Assembly: GCA_015067375.1 (NCBI GenBank)
Contig: SVMQ01000064.1
Span: 1-9,733 of the forward strand
DNA: 9,733 nt
Source: Oscillospiraceae bacterium
Lineage (GTDB): Bacteria; Bacillota; Clostridia; Oscillospirales; Ruminococcaceae
Direction: 5' to 3'
Numbering within the stretch: the stretch's first letter is position 1; each line of letters begins with the position of its first letter. The notes under the pieces were generated by a model. The model made no database searches and was not told where the DNA came from. It saw only the letters and a list, made by a program, of their open reading frames with translations. The translations under genes were made by a program, and so were the position numbers. Of the stretch, positions 6,128 to 9,733 are shown one piece after another.

Positions 6128-6391
6128 ATGAAGATAAAAAAGGGCTTTATGCTCCGCAAGGTAGGCGAGCAGAACGTGGTGGTGGCTGTGGGCGCGGCAA
6201 GCCGCAATTTTAACGGCATCATCCGTCTCAACGACAGCGGACGTTACCTGTGGGAAAAGCTGCAGGGCGGCGTCACACAGCAGGCGCTCGTGCAGTCGAT
6301 GCTGGAGGATTACGACGTGGACGAAAGCACCGCAAGCGCGGCGGTTGCGGCATTCATCAAAAAGCTGGAGGGGGCAGGTCTGCTTGAATAA
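6128..6391 (+). CDS. PqqD family peptide-binding protein
   Basis: The protein has 87 residues, close to the usual PqqD length of about 90. It opens with a beta-rich part (KGFMLRKVGEQNVVVAVG), followed by the family hallmark LNDSGRYLW at 34-42. The C-terminal half is a winged-helix-like set of helices ending IKKLEGAGLLE. PqqD domains (RiPP recognition elements) bind the leader of a precursor peptide and present it to modifying enzymes. Stand-alone forms like this one are common in Firmicutes loci with HprK-like kinases and nucleotidyltransferases. It is the first gene of a three-gene operon under a consensus promoter, and its stop overlaps the TTG start of the peptidase gene. The partner peptide is not proved; the leader-like head of the SNE-repeat protein is the nearest candidate. 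Confidence 0.88.
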   Translation: MKIKKGFMLRKVGEQNVVVAVGAASRNFNGIIRLNDSGRYLWEKLQGGVTQQALVQSMLEDYDVDESTASAAVAAFIKKLEGAGLLE

Positions 6392-6830
6392 GCAGGAGGG
6401 TTTCCGCCTTGCGGAGTACGATGAAACTATCCGCGAGGTGCTGGACGGCGGAGGGGCATTCCGCATCTATCCGCGCGGAATAAGTATGCTTCCGCTGCTG
6501 CGCGAGGGAGTGGACTCGGTGCTGCTTGAAAAGCCTGACGGCGCGCCGAAAAAGGGCGACATACTATTCTATCGCCGCGATGACGGAAGCTATGTGCTGC
6601 ACCGCGTTATCAGGGCAGGCGAGAGCCTTGTGATGTGCGGTGACGCTCAATTGCGCCCCGAAACGGGCATCGGGCAGCGGCACATCATCGGCAGGGTATG
6701 CAGGATATACCGCGGCGACAGGGAGCTTTCCATGCGCGGTGTGAGGTATCGCTCATACTGTCTGCTGTGGCGGTCGTTCTTCATCAGGCGCGTATATTTC
6801 AGGCTTCGCCGCCTTGGGAGCGGCAGATAG
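6384..6830 (+). CDS. S24/S26 family (SipW-like) peptidase
   Basis: The protein has 148 residues from a TTG start at 6384, overlapping the end of the PqqD gene by 8 bases (TTGAATAA). No in-frame ATG occurs before the conserved RGISMLPLL, so the start must be TTG or a GTG inside the first domain; GGAGGGGGCAGG upstream supports TTG. Motifs in order: P-R-G-I-S-M-L-P at 30-37 with the probable nucleophile Ser34, KKGDILFYRR at 57-66, then YVLHRVI at 70-76 with His73, and CGD at 85-87. A Ser/His pair rather than Ser/Lys is the arrangement of SipW-type signal peptidases. Unlike those enzymes it shows no clear N-terminal membrane anchor; the C-terminus is a basic, partly hydrophobic tail (LLWRSFFIRR). 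In this context it may cleave the leader of a modified peptide, but proteolysis has not been shown for this subgroup to my knowledge. Confidence 0.8.
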   Translation: MNKQEGFRLAEYDETIREVLDGGGAFRIYPRGISMLPLLREGVDSVLLEKPDGAPKKGDILFYRRDDGSYVLHRVIRAGESLVMCGDAQLRPETGIGQRHIIGRVCRIYRGDRELSMRGVRYRSYCLLWRSFFIRRVYFRLRRLGSGR

Positions 6831-6844
6831 AGCGAGGTGTGGAT

Positions 6845-7942
6845 ATGGAGTTTACGCATACGACGAGCGAGTATCTTATCTCGCTGCTGAGGTCGGCGCT
6901 TGACGGAGCGATACCGCCTGCAGCGCCCGAGGGACTGAGCCTGTCCGAGCTGTTCAGGCTTGCGAAGTTCCACAGTGTTGCGAATGTCGCGTATTACGCG
7001 CTGGAGCGCGCGGGCGCTGTGCTTCCCGCGGAGCTGAAAAAGCAGTGGGCGGAGCTGCGCGACAAGGCTATCATCGCGGACATAACGTTTCAGGCAGACT
7101 ACGAGGAGCTGTGCGGGGCTTTCGCGGAGCAGGGGATACGTATGCTGCCGCTCAAGGGCATACTGCTGAAGCCGCTGTATCCTCAGAGCGACTACCGCAC
7201 GATGTCGGATATAGATATCCTTATCGACCCCGAAAACGCGGAGCGCGTCAAAGCGGTGATGGAGGGACTTGGCTATGAAACGGCGGACTTCGGGCATAAC
7301 ATCCACGATGTCTATCACAGACCGCCCGTGACCGGCATAGAGGTGCATCGTAAATTATTTGAAGCGGACGAGCTGAGATTTGAGCCGATATTCCCCGACC
7401 CGTGGGCTATGTGCAGCGCTTCTGGCGGGGTGTGGAGCTTTACCGAGGAGGCGTTTTTTGCGTTTTTGCTGGCGCACGGCATGAAGCATTACGAGCAGGG
7501 CGGCACTGGCATACGCACGTTTATGGACATCTGTCTGTACAGGCGGCATTGCGGTGCGCGGCTCGACCTTGAGCGGATATACGGGATGTTTGAGCGCATC
7601 GGTCAGCGGCAGCTTTGCGAGGACTTTGTGGCGCTGAGCGGGATGTGGTTCGGTGACGGAGAGCGCACAGAGGCGCTGTCGGAGATGGAGCGCTATATCC
7701 TTTCGGGCGGCACCTACGGAACGTTCAGCAATCATGTTGCAAGGGGCATAAAGCAAAAGGGCAGGGCAGGTTATATACGGGACAAGCTCTTCCCGAACTT
7801 TCAGACGATGCGGTATCGTTATCCTGTGCTGAATAAAGCGCCTGTGCTGCTGCCTGTTTTCTGGGGAGTGCGCATCGTCACAAAGCCGTTTGTGAACCGC
7901 CGTCAGAACGCGGCGAAGATCAAGGCGCTCATGAAAAAATAA
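6845..7942 (+). CDS. PF14907-type nucleotidyltransferase family protein
   Basis: The protein has 365 residues. After an N-terminal helical region it shows LPLKGILLKPLYP at 101-113, then DYRTMSDIDILI at 116-127, and GIEVHRKLF at 164-172. The Lys-Gly motif, the D-x-D pair (Asp122/Asp124) and the later acidic residue (Glu167) are the nucleotidyltransferase signature of the 'uncharacterised nucleotidyltransferase' family PF14907. The C-terminal half is helical and ends in a basic tail. Members sit in lasso-peptide and other RiPP loci and in capsule loci; their acceptor is generally unknown. I chose ATG 6845 (GAGG eight bases upstream, 14 bases after the peptidase stop) over an in-frame ATG at 6698 that lies inside the peptidase gene. 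It is the last gene of the operon, which ends at the hairpin at 7944-7980. Transfer of a nucleotide or sugar-phosphate to the repeat protein is speculation. Confidence 0.85.
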   Translation: MEFTHTTSEYLISLLRSALDGAIPPAAPEGLSLSELFRLAKFHSVANVAYYALERAGAVLPAELKKQWAELRDKAIIADITFQADYEELCGAFAEQGIRMLPLKGILLKPLYPQSDYRTMSDIDILIDPENAERVKAVMEGLGYETADFGHNIHDVYHRPPVTGIEVHRKLFEADELRFEPIFPDPWAMCSASGGVWSFTEEAFFAFLLAHGMKHYEQGGTGIRTFMDICLYRRHCGARLDLERIYGMFERIGQRQLCEDFVALSGMWFGDGERTEALSEMERYILSGGTYGTFSNHVARGIKQKGRAGYIRDKLFPNFQTMRYRYPVLNKAPVLLPVFWGVRIVTKPFVNRRQNAAKIKALMKK

Positions 7943-7943
7943 A

Positions 7944-7980
7944 TATCGCCGCGGTCAGCACGACTGCGGCGATACTTTAT
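7944..7980. terminator. Shared bidirectional terminator, copy 1 of a repeated hairpin
   Basis: A 13-bp stem (TATCGCCGCGGTC with GACTGCGGCGATA, one wobble) and loop AGCAC lie between two converging genes only 48 bases apart. The stem is followed by CTTTATTAT on the plus strand, while the minus strand has TATTTTTTCAT after it. A near-identical hairpin is at 9380-9408. Confidence 0.8.
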
Positions 7981-7990
7981 TATGTGAAGT

Positions 7991-9223
7991 TTACTTTACG
8001 ACTACCTTGATCTTGATAGAGGAGGTGCCGCTCTTTGCTGTGATGACAGCGGAGCCTGCTGCCTTTGCAGTTACCTTGCCTGCGGAGCTTACGGCAGCGA
8101 CGGAGGACTTGCTGGAAGTCCATGTTACCTTAGCGTTGGAGGGAGACATTACTGTGCCAAGCTGGAGCACATCGCCCTCGCTCACTGTGATGGTGAAGTA
8201 CGACAGCTTTCCCTCTGTCTTGGACTGCTGGGTCGCGGAAGCGCCCGCAACGTGCTTAAGGATGGGGCAGCCCTTTATAACGCCGTTATCGTCGGAGTTA
8301 TTCATAGCCCATATGCTGTCAAAATTAAAATTCTTGTATGTTGCAGTCTTCTTAAGCGTTTTGATATTTACTTCCGTCTTCGCTTCTGCCAGACAGGTGC
8401 TCGCTTTGAATGTGACAGCGCTTTCTGTGGCAGTAGCGCAATTTTTGAATATGGCGTTTTCGTCTGCCCTGCCGACAAGACCGCCGCCGGAAACATATTT
8501 ACCAAGAGCTTTATGGTAATATTTTATATCGCCGAAATTATAGCAGGAGGTCATTGTCGTGTTGAGATATCCTGCTATACCGCCGATCCGTATTTCAGAA
8601 GCCTCGCTATTTACCTTTATATCTCCGTAATTAATGCAGTTGGTGAACTTGCCGTGAGCCGAGCCCGCGAGTAATCCCGCAGCAGAACCGTTGCTTATGA
8701 TATCGGCGGCATTGACGCAGTTTTTAAACACAGGAGCCTTATCCTTGGCAAAGCCTATGAAGCCTGCGACTTTACCGCCATAGCTGTTGCTGCTCGTTAC
8801 GCTTCCCGATACAAAGCAATTGCTGACAGTGGCGCCTTTATCGCCCGATTCAACAGCAATACCGCCGACATTGCTGTTATTTGTTTTTATTTCAACATTC
8901 TCCAGCGCCAGATTTTTGATGACAGCGCCGTTTATCTTTTTAAACAATCCGTATGTATTGCTGAGCATATTCTTGATGGAATGCCCGTTTCCGTCAAGAG
9001 TGCCGTAAAAATCAAATCCCTTCCAAAGACCGTAGTCCGCAAGGTCGATATCGTTGGCGAGATAGAACTTACCCGTTGAGTCCTGCATTTTAAGCAGGTC
9101 ATCCGCAGTTGTTATCTTTATATATCCATCCCACTTTGAAGCTGCCGAGGCTGTAACAGTGAGCGCGGAAAAAGCGGATATCACCATCACCAGTGTCATG
9201 ATGACCGATAATAATTTTTTCAT
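7991..9223 (-). CDS. Secreted GLUG/beta-helix protein with C-terminal Big2 domain
   Basis: The protein has 410 residues. Residues 1-27 are a signal peptide (MKKLLSVIMTLVMVISAFSA, then LTVTASA). Residues about 35-325 form a pectin-lyase-like right-handed beta-helix: FYGTLDGNGHSIKNM at 72-86 is the usual opening, followed by GLUG-like coils such as VGGIAV, VAGFIG, AAGLLAG, IGGIAGYL and GGGLVG, alternating with N/S-C turns (VSNCFVSG, FKNCVNAAD, FTNCINYGD). Residues about 340-410 are a Big2 Ig-like domain with ITVSEGDVLQLG and VAAVSSAGKVTAKAAG. No catalytic site, anchor or dockerin is seen, so it is probably a surface or secreted adhesin or polysaccharide binder. The start was set at the ATG at 9223 because AAGGAG lies just upstream; an earlier in-frame ATG (9256) lacks both signal peptide continuity and a ribosome site. 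It is monocistronic. Confidence 0.85.
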   Translation of the reverse strand: MKKLLSVIMTLVMVISAFSALTVTASAASKWDGYIKITTADDLLKMQDSTGKFYLANDIDLADYGLWKGFDFYGTLDGNGHSIKNMLSNTYGLFKKINGAVIKNLALENVEIKTNNSNVGGIAVESGDKGATVSNCFVSGSVTSSNSYGGKVAGFIGFAKDKAPVFKNCVNAADIISNGSAAGLLAGSAHGKFTNCINYGDIKVNSEASEIRIGGIAGYLNTTMTSCYNFGDIKYYHKALGKYVSGGGLVGRADENAIFKNCATATESAVTFKASTCLAEAKTEVNIKTLKKTATYKNFNFDSIWAMNNSDDNGVIKGCPILKHVAGASATQQSKTEGKLSYFTITVSEGDVLQLGTVMSPSNAKVTWTSSKSSVAAVSSAGKVTAKAAGSAVITAKSGTSSIKIKVVVK

Positions 9224-9288
9224 ACAATTCTCCTTTTCTTGCGGTGTATGCCGCATATTTTTTGTGGATATGACATCTCACAAATACC

Positions 9289-9317
9289 ATTATAATACAA
9301 AACGGATTATATATCAA
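9289..9317 (-). promoter_or_regulatory. Sigma-A type promoter of the GLUG/Big2 protein gene
   Basis: On the minus strand TTGATA (9317-9312), a 17-base spacer and a perfect TATAAT (9294-9289) predict a start near 9282. The leader of about 60 bases contains a short GCGG/CCGC hairpin (9241-9254) right before the AAGGAG ribosome site, which could modulate initiation. Confidence 0.8.
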
Positions 9318-9379
9318 TACTAATCATTTTGCTTTGGTGAAAATAACGAAAATCATTGTGCATGTTGACGATATTAAAC

Positions 9380-9408
9380 ATCGCCGCGGTCAGTACGACT
9401 GCGGCGAT
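9380..9408. terminator. Hairpin terminator, copy 2, after the right-edge gene
   Basis: The 12-bp stem ATCGCCGCGGTC/GACTGCGGCGAT is identical to that at 7945-7973, and only the middle loop base differs (AGTAC against AGCAC). It lies 15 bases after the stop of the partial minus-strand gene. The T-run on the minus side is weak (GTTTAAT), stronger on the plus side (ATATTTTG). Confidence 0.65.
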
Positions 9409-9423
9409 ATTTTGTATGCGGCA

Positions 9424-9733
9424 TCAGATGCCGAGATGATCTTTCCAGAATGCGAACGAGGTAAGCTCGCCGCGGCGCTTCAGCCAGTCCTTTTTTACGC
9501 GCGAAAAGCCAAACAGCAGCCGTATTGCGGTAAACGTCCCGATGAAGCCGTATTTCATGAATTTTGCGAAGCTTCGTTTTGACGCAAAGCCGTTGTCGCC
9601 GCCCGGCTGATACTGTATCACGGAAGCCTTTCCGAAGCAGTCAACAGCGCCTGTGCGCGAGAGCGGCACTGCGGACGGCTGTTTTTTCAGCGCGAATGAG
9701 GGGATGAGATGTCCGCCGAGGGTCAGTATCATA
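9424..9733 (-). CDS. C-terminal fragment of an unrecognised protein (runs off right edge)
   Basis: About 103 codons ending at TGA 9426-9424 are in the window; the 5' part lies beyond base 9733, and the Met at 9732 may be internal. Visible features are a mildly hydrophobic start (ILTLGGHLIPSFALKK), a middle with CFGKASVIQYQPGGDNGFAS, a hydrophobic/aromatic stretch (KYGFIGTFTAIRLLFGF) and a basic end RVKKDWLKRRGELTSFAFWK then DHLGI. The end is reminiscent of some sugar- or glycan-modifying enzymes, but I cannot name a family. Codon use and base composition match the neighbours, and a hairpin terminator follows, so the frame is probably real. The gene has no visible link to the PqqD operon. Confidence 0.6.
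   Translation of the reverse strand, partial: MILTLGGHLIPSFALKKQPSAVPLSRTGAVDCFGKASVIQYQPGGDNGFASKRSFAKFMKYGFIGTFTAIRLLFGFSRVKKDWLKRRGELTSFAFWKDHLGI

Noticed and set aside
9334..9582. An 82-residue plus-strand frame at the right end
   Set aside because: It reads through the hairpin terminator at 9380-9408 and antisense to the C-terminal fragment gene, and has no ribosome site.

Overview
The window looks like chromosomal DNA of a Gram-positive gut or rumen Clostridia, most like Ruminococcus or a related Oscillospiraceae genus. The reasons are strong Shine-Dalgarno boxes, sigma-A style promoters, two TTG starts, Big2-type and pectin-lyase-like secreted proteins, a Cthe_2159-like carbohydrate-binding lipoprotein, and a Clostridia-type OPT transporter. 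The assignment is by pattern only; no 16S or other marker is present.

Layout from left to right. (1) 1-440, minus: the N-terminal part of an OPT-family oligopeptide transporter, with its own promoter. (2) 697-2439, minus: a 580-residue lipoprotein built as a right-handed beta-helix of the Cthe_2159 type, ending at a strong terminator. (3) 2440-2669: an intergenic stretch with a terminator and a long two-layer palindrome. (4) 5917-2670, minus: a compact four-gene operon. It encodes a 645-residue secreted Big2 protein, a 119-residue acidic protein with 22 tandem Ser-Asn-Glu type triplets, a 59-residue lipoprotein and an HPr-kinase-like ATPase. (5) 5918-6127: a divergent promoter region with a central palindrome. 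(6) 6128-7942, plus: a three-gene operon encoding a PqqD-like protein, an S24/S26 (SipW-like) peptidase and a PF14907-type nucleotidyltransferase. (7) 9223-7991, minus: a secreted GLUG/beta-helix protein with a C-terminal Big2 domain, converging on the nucleotidyltransferase at a shared hairpin terminator. (8) 9424-9733, minus: the C-terminal end of an unrecognised protein, followed by a near-identical copy of that hairpin.

The most interesting part is the divergent pair of operons between 2670 and 7942. HprK-like kinase, PqqD, S24/S26 peptidase and PF14907 nucleotidyltransferase are the accessory genes that travel with lasso-peptide-like and other RiPP loci in Firmicutes. Next to them sits a small protein with a leader-like N-terminus and a long serine-rich repeat, encoded within the kinase operon. 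No radical SAM enzyme, lasso cyclase, B1/B2 protease or ABC exporter is visible here. My working inference is a peptide or surface-protein modification system in which the SNE-repeat protein (and possibly the Big2 protein) is exported or displayed and the kinase and nucleotidyltransferase modify it. This is a hypothesis from gene content and order, not a demonstrated function.
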